A DNA stretch of 64,000 bases, from positions 8,348,006 through 8,412,005 of the forward strand of contig OZ024877.1 in assembly GCA_964017185.1 (NCBI GenBank), read 5' to 3'. This stretch comes from Rugalucina vietnamica (taxonomy: Eukaryota > Mollusca > Bivalvia > Lucinida > Lucinidae). The notes below the pieces were generated by a model. It did no database searches. It was not told the origin of the DNA and saw nothing but the letters and a program-made list of their open reading frames with translations. Of this stretch, positions 44,725-54,529 are shown piece after piece (within the stretch, counting starts at the first letter, position 1; each line of letters opens with the position of its first letter). The position numbers were made by a program, and so were the translations under genes.

Positions 44725-46658
44725 TGAAAATGATCGTCTCATCCCTTGGACAGAAATGGCTTAATGCCTACCAGCAATTTCAACACACTCCGACTCTGGG
44801 CCTCCCACGCCACACCCTATCTTATTCACAGCAGCCACTCGGAATTGACAGAGTGTTCCTGGCTTCAACTTTGTAAAACAATAATGGGTTTCCTCTATTG
44901 TTTCTTTCGCAGCTTCTGTCCAGCCACAGCTCGAGTGTGTTCTCAGTTGCAGCCGATAACCAATGACCGGCTTTCCTCCATCGTCGGTGGGCGGGGACCA
45001 TGACAGCAAACACGAGCGACAGGTCACGTGATTAGCAACCGGTTTCGATGGCGGTCCTGGAACTATTCGAATTGAAGCAAACATATCAGGATATGAACTA
45101 TGGAGTAAGAACGGACAGTTAAAGAATCAATACAACAAGACATTACAATCAAAGCACACTAAATAGCATGATGAGATGACAATAACTACCGCCTGGCTGG
45201 TACCGTCAATGCATAAATAAATCACAAAACGCTCAGTAAAACATCAGGAAAACATGGCCGTGCAATACATACCCCCTTAAACCCCACTTTTATATATACA
45301 GTATAGTAAGACTGGGGTTTGCAGGGGTATGCCTATTTTTCTTATTTTTGCTCCAAAACATAGATTGTGGGTACTCGTAAGAACCGCCTCGGCGAGGCGG
45401 TTCTAGCGTGTACCCACAATCTATGTTTTGAGCAAAAATCAGAAAAATATCAAAAATATTCTCACGAAATTTTAAATTTTTACAGGTGAAAAATTCTCAG
45501 TATATTGCATGGGCAAGTTTTCATTATAACTGTGAAAAACTGGAAGATTTTACGGAGGCATTTGCGATACTTTTACTGCAGCTGGTGTTGTGTCGTGTGG
45601 CGGCCTTAAAACGTCACCCCGTACATCATGCATAGTGCAAATTATATTTGTCTTTAAATCTTTTGAGGTCAGTAAGTATATTCATAGTATGAAATTGTAC
45701 GTTTAGAGTCATCATCTAGACAATGTTTTTATTATTTGAGCCCGTTTAGGCATGTGTTTTTGATTTAGACTTCCCATGTGTAAATGTTTTGAAATTGCAG
45801 TATGTGAATCTGGCAATCGTCGCCGGTGTATTAAGGGTCGCTGATGAGGGTTCAATAACCGAAATTGGGCAATATGGCCCATATTTAATCCCTTTGAAGT
45901 CGTACTTTCTCTTTTTAAACAGAAATCCATAAAATTTTGAAAATTCATTCAGAATGTAAGTTTCCGAGTATAATGTGTTCGTATATACTGGACTATTTTG
46001 TTCGATGTACTATATAGAAAACACACAAATATCAATGTCAATAGTATGGCGTTCTACTCCACTTTTTTTTATTAAAAAAGATATCAAGAATACGGAATAT
46101 ATAGAGGATATTCAAGTTTTTTGAGTGAATATGAGTTTTATTTTATTGAGCGAAGTGAAATTTTTTTATATTTCATGAGTGCCGAAGGCACGAATGAAAT
46201 ATATAATTTTTCACTTCACGAGATGAAATAAAAGTCATATTCACGACAAAAACTTGAATTTTCTTTTTATTAAATTGCATGTAGTCATTGTAACGTTGCG
46301 CGCTAAAGCATATGACGTCAAAATCTTAAATGACGTCATTACATCACGTCATTACGTCGCTATTGTGTGTGAACGTTCATTGCGTCAACAATAGCATAGA
46401 TTATAAAATTTAGTTATGTATAAATTAGAAATGAAACGGTGGAATCGTAATTTGCGTATTCCCAAATCTTATATTTTCACATGTGAAAATATAACTTTTT
46501 TATCTTTTCACATGTGAAAATATAACTTTTTCAAATATTGGTTATATTTAATACATATTTCTCTATATTTCATCACTTGCCATATAATAAAAATGGGAAC
46601 ATGATTTACCTGTTTTTGCTTTGTTAAAACTGGCCACTCCTTGTTGTTGTGAAGGCAT
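33307..46658 (-). CDS. Four-FN3, duplicated coiled-coil protein (8 exons, 1458 aa)
   Basis: Exons on the minus strand: 46610-46658, 44772-45056, 44079-44369, 40006-40299, 39440-39733, 37708-38766, 36576-36874 and 33307-35112. All borders are GT/AG; phases are 1 six times, then 0; the sum 4377 nt is exactly 1459 codons. No signal peptide (MPSQQQGVASFNKAKTG), so probably cytosolic. Residues 17-404 are four fibronectin type III domains, one per exon, each with PP near the start, an unusual Cys pair before the core Trp (TCRSCLLSW, CCEISW, TCQSCKLSW) and a VNK-G-G ending. Residues 405-857 and 858-1458 are mostly helical: coiled coils flank hydrophobic segments at about 570-594 and 1005-1034. I do not recognise a named orthologue. 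An intron contains a whole antisense Naiad. Confidence 0.85.
35285..36510. mobile_element. Cluster of four NAI 3'-UTR fragments in an intron
   Basis: Fragments 35290-35575 (minus, variant), 35650-35925 (plus), 36097-36265 (minus) and 36273-36510 (minus) lie within intron 7 of the FN3 gene in tandem and inverted order. The last contains a 50-bp poly(A) expansion at 36450-36499. Confidence 0.8.
36576..36874 (-). CDS. Exon 7 of the FN3/coiled-coil gene
   Basis: 299 nt, acceptor TTTTACAG, donor GTAAAA. Encodes DHQVVMATASAKSAVR, an amphipathic stretch with PAPMTIAFLGQLMLIG, and ends KSFRASVVQ. Joins phase 1 upstream to phase 0 downstream. Confidence 0.8.
36889..37135. mobile_element. TATA-FB fold-back element
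   Basis: Ends ACGAAAACATGACCATG and GGGCATGTTTTCCTG; half the central palindrome remains (CGGCGAGGCGGTTC). In intron 6 of the FN3 gene, starting 15 bp upstream of exon 7. The TATA motif is changed to CTATACAAAAG. Confidence 0.7.
37304..37540. mobile_element. TGA-MITE with TA target duplication
   Basis: Flanked by TA at 37302-37303 and 37541-37542. Ends TGAGCCACCGCATGGGAAAG / TTTTCTCATGCACGGGCTCA. Palindrome GCTTCGCAGTAACTGCGAAGC at the centre. In intron 6 of the FN3 gene. Confidence 0.85.
37708..38766 (-). CDS. Exon 6 of the FN3/coiled-coil gene
   Basis: 1059 nt, acceptor GTATCGTAG, donor GTTGGT (weak). Encodes residues 405-757: a short helical lead, an Arg/Glu/Lys-rich coiled coil (about 483-568), hydrophobic LLKIPIVGWIARRVMVAV (about 570-594), a second coiled coil to about 690 and a mixed tail. 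The weak donor is supported by the phase match with exon 7. The open frame continues past it to 37649 but that part is intronic. Confidence 0.8.
39440..40299 (-). CDS. FN3 domains 3 and 4 (two exons)
   Basis: Exon 40006-40299 (294 nt, DVPGVVNTPTVSHID to SREVEAI) and exon 39440-39733 (294 nt, EPPGSPIKPEIYDV to SEIAHPI). Each is one complete FN3 domain between phase-1 introns, the usual modular layout of extracellular and muscle FN3 proteins. Confidence 0.85.
40615..40650 (+). other. Two candidate selenocysteine (UGA) codons in the endonuclease
   Basis: TGA at 40615-40617 follows SDLD and precedes KSMDLVYVLT. TGA at 40648-40650 follows LVYVLT, where Penelope-type GIY-YIG domains have the first Cys of the CCHH zinc motif. 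Both are in the frame of MQYNGQTCRTL. A third lies at 41529-41531 in the CxC linker. Confidence 0.65.
41529..41531 (+). other. Candidate selenocysteine codon in the CxC motif
   Basis: Reading is TPKS-UGA-DCKDSKYVY; the linker motif of Naiads is CxC, so the UGA replaces its first cysteine. Confidence 0.65.
43743..43761 (+). other. Conserved 3'-UTR hairpin of Naiad
   Basis: CAGTAACTTTGTGTTACTG: a 7-bp stem with a 5-nt loop. It recurs in every UTR copy that covers the site, with paired changes in variants (21715, 26259). Confidence 0.65.
44079..45056 (-). CDS. FN3 domains 1 and 2 (two exons)
   Basis: Exon 44772-45056 (285 nt, GPPSKPVANHVTCRSC to SECVEIA) and exon 44079-44369 (291 nt, GIPDPPSAPCAVTSS to SDVIETI). 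Both are symmetric phase-1 exons with the FN3 signatures W-PP-DGG, YRLQ or YHIEY, and FRV-AVNK. Confidence 0.85.
44667..44724. repeat. (CT)n(CA)n microsatellite
   Basis: About 19 CT followed by 10 CA units, 48 bp from exon 2 (3' border 44772) of the FN3 gene. Confidence 0.95.
45240..45535. mobile_element. TATA-FB fold-back element (reverse)
   Basis: Ends CAGGAAAACATGGCCGTGC and GCATGGGCAAGTTTTC, centre GAACCGCCTCGGCGAGGCGG. In intron 1 of the FN3 gene. Confidence 0.75.
45715..45905. mobile_element. GGC repeat copy
   Basis: GAGCCCGTTTAGGCATGTG, GAAATTGGGCAATATGGCCC and TCCCTTTGAAG landmarks. In intron 1 of the FN3 gene. Confidence 0.55.
46111..46258. mobile_element. Palindromic MITE
   Basis: TTCAAGTTTTTTGAGTGAATATGA at the left is mirrored by TCATATTCACGACAAAAACTTGAA at the right. 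The centre is GAGTGCCGAAGGCACGAATG. About 148 bp, almost entirely inverted repeat. Confidence 0.7.
46313..46361. promoter_or_regulatory. Cluster of CRE-type sites
   Basis: Two perfect TGACGTCA octamers (46313-46320, 46331-46338) and two half sites (CACGTCAT, TTACGTCGC) within 50 bp, about 300 bp downstream of the first coding exon of the FN3 gene. A CREB/ATF-binding enhancer is possible. Confidence 0.4.
46463..46545. repeat. Tandem TTTTCACATGTGAAAA palindromes
   Basis: Two copies of the 16-bp perfect palindrome, each followed by TATAACTTTTT. Next to the first coding exon of the FN3 gene. Confidence 0.7.
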
Positions 46659-46659
46659 T

Positions 46660-48035
46660 TTACTACAAAATAAAATCGAAGGTTAGAAAGTTAGAATGAA
46701 ATATGAGTTTGTCTTATACACTGGACTGGACAAAATACAAATGGCTGATATGTAGCAGCGGTACAGGCTGACTGAGTTCGACATTTCTATAATTTACCTT
46801 CTTGGACTAGCCGACCACGCCCAGAATATACACCTATACAGTAACCTATTTGCCCAATTATATAAGCAATTAGACTCGACATGGCACCACTTTCGCGAGG
46901 ATAAACACTACGAAAGCAAGCTAATCAAATTCCAATTCTGGCGTATGTCACGTACTGGATAGGAGATGCGCATGCAGCAGAGGAAAAGTTCGCGAGAACT
47001 TAATTTTTGCTAATATTTGCAAATTGGTTGCCTCCAGTATTCAAAGTTCTCGCTAATAAACTTTATTTATTAAACTCTTTAAAAGAGTCACTATAAACAT
47101 TAAAGAATACATGGACACTCACTCGCGAATTCAAGAACTCGCTAACAATGCGGAAGTAGAAAAATCGCGAAATAAAAGTCACGCGAAACTTTCCGGATTT
47201 ACAGTACTTCCGCCATAGGTTCTCATTTTTTTATGAGAAACTCCATTTATCTGTTTAAAAATAAAAGCTTTTGGTTGGAGTGTCATGCACTACTATATCG
47301 TTTATCAGTATGTCAAGATCAGCCTTAAAATAAAATGATTATCCGTTAAATACTTTGACCGTGCCGCTTTTACTCACGTGACTGGATCGAGCGCATATTG
47401 TTATTAGGTAGAACAGCTATCGTAACTTTGACCGTGTCGCTTGATACCACTCTACATATTCATGCGAAGATTTCATGATGAGAAATAGGTAATGTCAACA
47501 TTCACGTGTTTATTTTTTGACAGCGTATTGCCCCGCTACACTAATTAATGGTTTATCATACTCACGTGTCTGAATTACGATAACTGCTATACCTAATACA
47601 GAATTGTCCCCATTTCCGCAAACGGTTCTCGTCAAAGGCTGTTCCTCGCAATACTATTTTATATATCAAAAAGGGCTTGGCATGCACTTGTCAACAATTT
47701 ATTATTCTTTCATATGCAAGCAAGATTTTTACACTCACACTTTCCGCCTGCACCCTGGAAGCCCAAATATAAGGGTCTCATGCGTCCCCATTTCCGCACA
47801 TCTGTCCCCAAATCCACAAACGCAATCAGATCAGTAAAATTCACATACAAAGAAGTGAAGGAAACTCTTCTTTGTGTATAAAATGGTTGTGGTGAACTAT
47901 GACCAGGCGCATCGTAGTATAATACACTTCCGCTCTGCCTAAGACCTAACCAAATCAATGGATCATGTTCGACGAACAACGTTATTACAACGTATATTCC
48001 AGATTTTCACTGGACCTAATAACCAGGTATAAAGT
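46660..48035. other. Upstream region of the FN3 gene, no gene found
   Basis: 46660-46950 should hold the 5' UTR and promoter of the minus-strand FN3 gene; no clear TATA box. 46985-47215 has repeated CGCGAGAAC/CTCGCTAA words and may be repeat-derived. 47580-47830 repeats GTCCCCATTTCCGCA. No convincing exon. Confidence 0.4.
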
Positions 48036-48037
48036 GT

Positions 48038-48140
48038 TATTTATTTATTTATTTTTATTTATTTATTTATTTATTTATTTTTATTTTTTATTTATTTATT
48101 TATTTTTTATTTTTTTATTTTTTATTATTTTTTTTTTTTG
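48038..48140. repeat. (TTTA)n/T-rich tract
   Basis: Imperfect TTTA and TTTTA units with a final T run of 11. Confidence 0.9.
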
Positions 48141-48351
48141 ATGCATTCCTGTTCTATAGGCATTGTCTTAAAGAATCTGACCGACATCACTTTTTCATCA
48201 TTGAGGGTCCCAGTCAACAATATGCCAGAAGCTCAAAGTCTGATATTTGTTACAGATCTACATGTACATGTAGGTTGCACATGTAGGTTGCGGTTTAGAG
48301 GATCGTATGGACATTTTATAGGTTTATATCATAAAAAACGGCTGTTTGCGG

Positions 48352-48424
48352 AGGCCTTTCAGGGGTTTTGAGATCTGGGGAGAAGGATAATTTATTTTCA
48401 GGGATCTATGGAGAACTAGATTCT

Positions 48425-48481
<57 letters not shown>

Positions 48482-48931
48482 AAATTGAGGTTTGAACTCC
48501 TACTAATCAACAATTTTCAATCATGTCGGACGGAGCCACCGCTTCCTGGGCATTAACCAGTACTCTGAGGAGTTAGTGAGACGATATTTCTGTCATTGTC
48601 ATCACTTATTTAAAAGAAACAATCACTGACAAGACTTTTTTACGTCCAGATTATGCTGCGTTTACGTGAAGTCGAGCACTCTTGTTATGAATGGCTCTTG
48701 TTTGTAAATACGACTGCTCAAAAACAAATGCCCTACGAGGACCCTACCGGGTTTGGGGATGGGGGCTTAGTTCCCTGCTCTCTGAAAGAAAATTGCCTTT
48801 CTCCCCAGCTCCTAAGAATGTGTTCGTCAAATCCCTGCTCCCTAACACCCCCCCCCCCGAATCTAGTTCTCCGTAGATCCCTGAAAATAAATTACCCTTC
48901 CATCCAGATCCCAAAACCCCTGAGAGGCTCC
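48352..48931. mobile_element. Inverted-repeat element with (TG)n inside
   Basis: 48352-48425 (CAGGGGTTTTGAGATCTGG to GAGAACTAGATTC) returns inverted at 48858-48931 (GAATCTAGTTCTCCGTAGATC to GAGGCTCCC). The left arm is followed directly by a (TG)n tract at 48425-48480 and the right arm is preceded by C9. An element with microsatellite edges or two opposing copies of one repeat. Confidence 0.5.
48425..48480. repeat. (TG)n microsatellite
   Basis: About 27 TG units; the Cys-Val open frame through it is not a gene. 48935-49240 shows no feature. Confidence 0.95.
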
Positions 48932-49245
48932 CACAAAGCCTGGAGTAAGGATATGCACTGCTGTACATGCACCTATTGTCTGTAGTAACAAAACCATGTT
49001 GATCCATTCATTTTCAATTGTATTAAGACCGAGTAATCTGTGAATTATTATCGAGCAACATAATTCCTAGGTCGGCCCAACCCTTTGTACAGAATTCCTC
49101 TTTCATTAACATGACTTTCCTGGTCATTCTCTATGACACGAACTGCCGGGATTACATAATTCCATGTTTACATGAATTGTTTTGGTAATAAGGTGTGCCA
49201 CAGTCAACATTTTACAGTCAGATCCGGCCGGAGCTACCAGCCTAA

Positions 49246-49542
49246 TGCACTAGACATTTGTAACCACGGCCCCACTCCCGGGGAATAGCGGTGATAATCC
49301 CCGCTAAAGCCCCCGGGTGACCTTGTGGGTACTGCTTATTGGTAAATCCACTGCTGTTTTCCCCCGCAGCCTGCTATATTTTTCATTTCACATTTTCATG
49401 GCCCTTTTTGCATTTATAAAGCAAATCCCGGTTATTTCCCCAGCCCTGCCGTGACATAATTTTGATCAAGACCCCGCTCATTTCCACTGCTACCCCCACC
49501 CTGCCCCGGGGGTGGGGGCCGTGATTACAAATGACTAGTGCA
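49246..49542. mobile_element. MITE with TAA target duplication
   Basis: Ends TGCACTAGACATTTGTAA and TTACAAATGACTAGTGCA, with inverted similarity about 40 bp into the GGCCCC-rich subtermini. TAA flanks at 49243-49245 and 49543-49545. 297 bp, GC-rich, non-coding. The 3-bp TAA duplication suggests PIF/Harbinger; the CACTAG end also recalls CACTA elements. Confidence 0.7.
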
Positions 49543-49555
49543 TAACCCAAAAGCT

Positions 49556-49625
49556 GTGGGAAGTTAATGCGTCTTGCTCGAGCCTTTGATACGACACCCT
49601 ACCACCGAGCCACTGCGCTCCTCCC
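49556..49625 (-). mobile_element. Possible SINE head (tRNA-like A box)
   Basis: On the minus strand GCGCAGTGGCTCGGTGGTAGG resembles a tRNA A box. No good B box follows, so only a degenerate SINE or tRNA relic is supported. 49630-49925 shows nothing else. Confidence 0.3.
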
Positions 49626-50229
49626 ATGTATACAACAATTGGTGAAAAATGAAAGAAGAGTCGAGAGTATAAGATCCTCATTACAGTATTTATCTTCTCT
49701 TTCTGAAACAACAATTATAATGTGGACAGTGGAATAGGTCATTCAAATTGCCATCCTAGCATCATGAAAAACAAGTTTGCGAAACTGAGGACGCACCATG
49801 CCCTTCTTTGATATGGAATTTTTTTACAGCATTTATAAATTATCAATTAATTTTCATGTATACATACCTGACAAAATTTGTCTTCCTTCCTTGAATACTT
49901 TCTATTGTATTGAAGATAACGATTAGATGGCGTAATATTTTTGAAATTTTGACTGGCAATAGCGATTTTACGTTAAAGTGGCTGCTGCCAGTTGACGGGT
50001 AATAGCGATTTTACGTTAAATTGGCTGCTGCCAGTTGACTGTCACCAGCCATTTTTACGATAAATCGCTGCTGCCAGTCAACTGGTTACAGCAATTTTAA
50101 CATAAAATAGCTGCTGATAGTTGACTATTATATTTTACAAATTATTATTTGTACATAGATGAAGTAAAGACAATGTAAGTGTTGTCAAGTAAAAATGTAT
50201 CAAATGAAAGGGTATCTACACAATTGACA

Positions 50230-52050
50230 TTACTGTGTTGTAAAAAGTGTCCCATTTTAGTTCAAAGCATGTATATTATGCTTGTAGAATTCTTCTTGGC
50301 TTCAGTTTTGGACTCGTAAACCAGTTTGTCGCGTGTTCGATGCATTTCGGATTTCTTAATTATTTTGAATGAGCCTTTTTTGAAGCTAGCACTTATCTCA
50401 CTTGACTTAGACGCCCAATTTGTATTCAGTTTAACATGTAACATGTTGGTATACATTTATTATTATTCCCATAATTTGCCAACGTTTGTAAAAGTAGTAT
50501 GGTGCAACAACATTGAGCGCTGGTCTATCTAGTGCATGTACATGTAGTTTATGACTTGCTTTTTGCATTGTTGCAACATTGCAAATTTACAAAGTTCAAG
50601 TCTCTGTAATGCACCAGCCTGACCCCGAACGTGATAAGGTCAAAGGGTCTTTCTAAAAATGTGCAAAAATCTGTTCGATTCCGGAATTGTCCGTGCTAAC
50701 AGTAGGAATCGGGACAAATTAAGAATCTATTATTTTCCTTGCACAAAGTAGGTTTGGGGACAAAAGTAGGAATATTATCTCTTCTTAGGGCGTTTCAAGC
50801 TACAATATACTTCTCTGAATATTATTGTTTTTTCATGACTGCTCTGTTGTCATTTTAGTGGTTTGCATTCTGATCATTGTTGGTCTTTGCCAATGTTTAT
50901 AAACATATTTATATGATCATTCTTCCTGTCCCCCTGATCCAAGATCGGTAATTTAATGTGCACTAAGTATAGGCAATCTGCTAGGATAAAGGTGTGACTA
51001 AGATAATTGATCTTTGCGGCATCACATTAGCTGTTGACCATGGACGTACAGGTATTTAGCATTGAATAAATAAATGCTTAAATGCTTAAACATTGCATTT
51101 ATTCAGCCAACATCCTTCACTGCCAGAACTGGTACTGACTTGGTCGGATTCTATGGCTTTCTTGCAACGGCCTGTTATCAAAACGGTGGACGGAATAATA
51201 ATAATATTTATTCCTTAGACCTAACCAGAAGTAGCGAATAAAGCGTAATTCTTTTTTGTGACTTTTATTTTCTTTTGATTTTTTTTTTTTTCATTTGACT
51301 TTTTATTCCTTCCCAACTCTGCTACATTTTACATGATTGTTTTTTCCTGTGACCTTTATGTCCTATTTCCATTAAAACAGAAGATTACAATAAGGATAAG
51401 GCCGAAAACGTTGTAGGTACACTGACGAGTGTCAAATATGTTATCATTAAAACATGGTGTGTCGAATGTCTTCTTTTTGTTGGGCCTATCCCGATTCAAT
51501 GACACCTTTTTCTGATATATAGCCAATCAAGCATTATTCGATCACATGGTCAAACTGTGGAGCCGCGTCATAAAAATGTCTTCGGGATTTCTGATTAGCT
51601 CTGAGTCAGGACAGGACATGCAGACACAGTTAATGTCTGGAGGTTTGATATAAAATGCATTGTGCTAAATAAGTAGTGAAAAGATGGGGCGTTGGCTAAA
51701 GCTGTGTTTAGGCTGCACATATGTTTTGATTAAAAAGGTCAAATATAGTTTTCTTGTGGTGCGGCTCAGGTGTCATTAAAAACAAGAATACCCCTAAATT
51801 GTTTTTACAGTACGCGTGTTAGAACTTCTCTTTTCACACCTTGAGGCATTTTATGACAACTTGCGTTTGAGGAGTATTAGTGTTCGCCCCAATCTTTGAT
51901 AAACCGCATCCTTTAGAAGAATTGCAAAATTTGATTAAATACGCATTTAAAGATTTAAAAAATAAGGGATGCATACTGTGTGTTTACATTTTTTTAAACT
52001 GGCCGACTGAATGAATGACGCATCGTCTGAGGGTCGATATTTTTTCAGAC
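50230..52050. other. Interior of the 4.6-kb element, no gene
   Basis: No reading frame with recognisable protein content, no tRNA and no known repeat from 50230 to 52050, apart from short AT-rich runs. Confidence 0.4.
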
Positions 52051-52149
52051 TTTCATTTTAAATAAACAGTGCAACGAACAGGACTACCGGGATAAACCGG
52101 GAAACTTTTCGAATCTTGCTAAAATTCACGGTTGGAGACTTGAATATCT

Positions 52150-52845
52150 GTTTATCCGTCCGTCCGTCCGTCGTCGTCCACAATTTCAAAGATCTTCTCT
52201 GAAACCGCTTGGCCGATCTAGTTGAAATTTTATGTGGAGCCTCCTTGGGTAGTGGCATTTCAAGTTTGATTGCGAAGTCCGGGTCACATGACCAAGATGG
52301 CCGCCACGCCCATATATGGTAAAAACCACTCAAAAATCTTCTTCTCCAGAACCGGTGGGCCGATTTCCACGAAACTTGGTATGTAGCTTCGGGGACTTTA
52401 GCCCATCATAGTTTGATAAAATGATGACCCTGGGTTGACCTTGACCTATTTTAAGGTCAATTTTGGAAATATAGGCTTTTACATGGGAAAAAGTGAAAAC
52501 TATGGATTTTTTGAAAACTATTGCAGCCTGAGACCTGAAAAGTGGTAGATGCAAACAACTAATGGAGTAGATGAAGGTATGTGATTAATTTAGGTCAAGG
52601 TCATCTCTTGACCTTGGCCAGTCTGTCGTCCATACACACTTTTCAAAGATCTTCTCTGAAACTGCTTGGCCAATCAAAGTGAAAATTTATGTGGCGCATC
52701 CATGGGTAGGTGAGACGAAAGTTTGATTGCGAAATCCAGGTCTCATGACCAAGATGGCCGCCACGCCCTTATATGGTAAAAAAAAAACACTCAAAAATCT
52801 TCTTCTCCAGAACCGGCAGGCCGATTCTCATGAAACTTTATATGT
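52150..52845. repeat. Dispersed repeat, two direct copies
   Basis: 52190-52390 and 52640-52845 share AAAGATCTTCTCTGAAAC, TGACCAAGATGGCCGCCACG, CATATATGGTAAAA-type and AATCTTCTTCTCCAGAACCG segments. A third relative is the core of 55850-56550. The CAAGATGGCCGCC word is close to a YY1 site. Confidence 0.7.
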
Positions 52846-53660
52846 ACCGTTTCATTCTGCCAGCAGAATGGGCAGAATGGGAAAATCGACAAAGTCATTT
52901 TCATTCTGCTCATCATCTGCTATTTTGCTAACTTTACCGTCTCATTCTGCCAGCAGAATGGGCAGAATGGGAAAATCGACAAAGACATTTTCATTCTGCT
53001 CATTCTGCTATTTTGCTAACTTTGCACTTTACCGTTTCATTCTGCCAGCAGAATGGGCAGAATGGGAAAATCGACAAAGTCATTTTCATTCTGCTCATTC
53101 TGCTAATTCTGCTATTTTGCTAACTTTACCGTTTCATTCTGCCAGCAGAATGGGCAGAATGGGAAAATCGACAAAGACATTTTCATTCTGCTCATTCTGC
53201 TTTTTTGCTAACTTTACCGTTTCATTCTGCCAGCAGAATGGGCAGAATGGGCAGAATGGGAAAATCGACAAAGACATTTTCATTCTGCTCATTCTGCTAT
53301 TTTGCTAACTTTACCGTTTCATTCTGCCAGCAGAATGGGCAGAATGGGCAGAATGGGAAAATCGACAAAGTCATTTTCATTCTGCTCATTCTGCTATTTT
53401 GCTAACTTTATCGTTTCATTCTGCCAGCAGAATGGGCAGAATTAGAAAATCGACAAAGACATTTTTCATTCTGCTCATTCTGCCAGTTTGCTAACTTTAC
53501 CATTCCATTCTGCTCATTCTGCCAGTTTGCTAACTTTACCGTTTCATTCTGCTCGTTCTGCCAGTTTGCTAACTTTACCGTTTCATTCTGCTCGTTCTGC
53601 CAGTTTGCTAACTTTACCATTTGATTCTGCTCATTCTGCCAGTTTGCTAACTTTACCGGC
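52846..53660. repeat. Minisatellite, ~90-bp units of alternating GCAGAAT/ATTCTGC
   Basis: Seven long units (85-97 bp, each starting TACCGTTTCATTCTGCC) then four short units (about 40 bp, ending CCAGTTTGCTAACTTTACC). Units contain GCAGAATGGGCAGAATGGG and its near complement, so they can fold on themselves. Both strands stay open over long stretches, giving Q/N-rich or F/S-rich repeats; I regard these as incidental. Confidence 0.9.
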
Positions 53661-53924
53661 TTGCTTTTACATGGGAAAAAGTGAAAACAGTGTACACGAC
53701 CATGTTTTCGACTGAAGATTAAATATTTATTATTCAGTTTGTTTTCCATGTTTGTATTTGTATTTATATGTATTTATTTCACATGTATATATGTTGTACT
53801 CTCCAATAAGACGTATGACTTACGGAATAAAGAATTGAATTGAATTGAATGCGCAAAATAACATGTTATGAACTATTCTACACATAGTTTGGATCAATTT
53901 AAATTCATGAAACAAACTTTTTCA

Positions 53925-54146
53925 TTCCGAAAATACGCCCATGCAAAATACAGAGATTTTTTACGTTGTAAAAATAGAACATTTTCATCATTTTTTCCTA
54001 TTTTTTTGTTCAAAACATAGATTGTTGTTCAGGCCTCAGGTTCTAACGAGTACCCTCAATCTATGTTTTGGAGCAAAAATAAGAAAAACAGGCATACCCC
54101 AGTTTTGCTATATAAAAGCGGTGTATCTAACACGGACATGTTTCTA
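53925..54146. mobile_element. TATA-FB fold-back element, diverged
   Basis: Ends GAAAATACGCCCATGC and AACACGGACATGTTT; reduced central palindrome; CTATATAAAAGCGG at 54108-54121. Confidence 0.65.
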
Positions 54147-54529
54147 GTCAATTTCATGTATTTTTATTACCCGAATTTTTGACACCAACAAAAAAGATAA
54201 CTAAAAAAGTAACAGAAACCAAAAAAATACCCTTTCATTTGATACATTTTCTACTCATATTCAGTTGACAACTCTTAGACTGTCTTTACTTAACATAAAA
54301 GTCAACTGGCTGCAGCATTTTTAATAATGATAAAATTGTCATAACCAGTTGACTGGCAGCAGCGATTTATCGTAAAAATGGCTGGTGACAGTCAACTGGC
54401 AGCAGCCAATTTAACGTAAAATCGCTATTACCAGTCAACTGGCAGCAGCCAATTTAACGTAAAATCGCTATTGCCAGTCAACTGGTACTAGACCTTTCCA
54501 TTGAAATAATGCGATTACCGTTACTTTAT

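Larger units (their letters stand above)
49930..54515. mobile_element. 4.6-kb element with inverted terminal arrays
   Basis: The left array (49950-50140) consists of about four 40-bp units around CTGCTGCCAGTTGACTG and GCGATTTTACGTTAAA. The right array (54295-54490) has the same units inverted. Inner flanks also match inverted: AAATGTATCAAATGAAAGGG at 50193-50212 and its complement near 54231-54250, with a GTAAAGACA block between. Outer borders are placed at GGCGTAATATTT (49930) and near 54515. No transposase frame is visible inside; the interior holds dispersed repeats (52150-52850), a minisatellite (52846-53660) and a TATA-FB. Likely a non-autonomous large DNA transposon. Confidence 0.55.

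Noticed and set aside
48368-48556. Cys-Val repeat protein
   Set aside because: Produced by the (TG)n microsatellite.
52727-53308. 193-codon plus-strand frame
   Set aside because: It is the minisatellite translated; unit structure explains the lack of stops and no codon-level constraint is visible.
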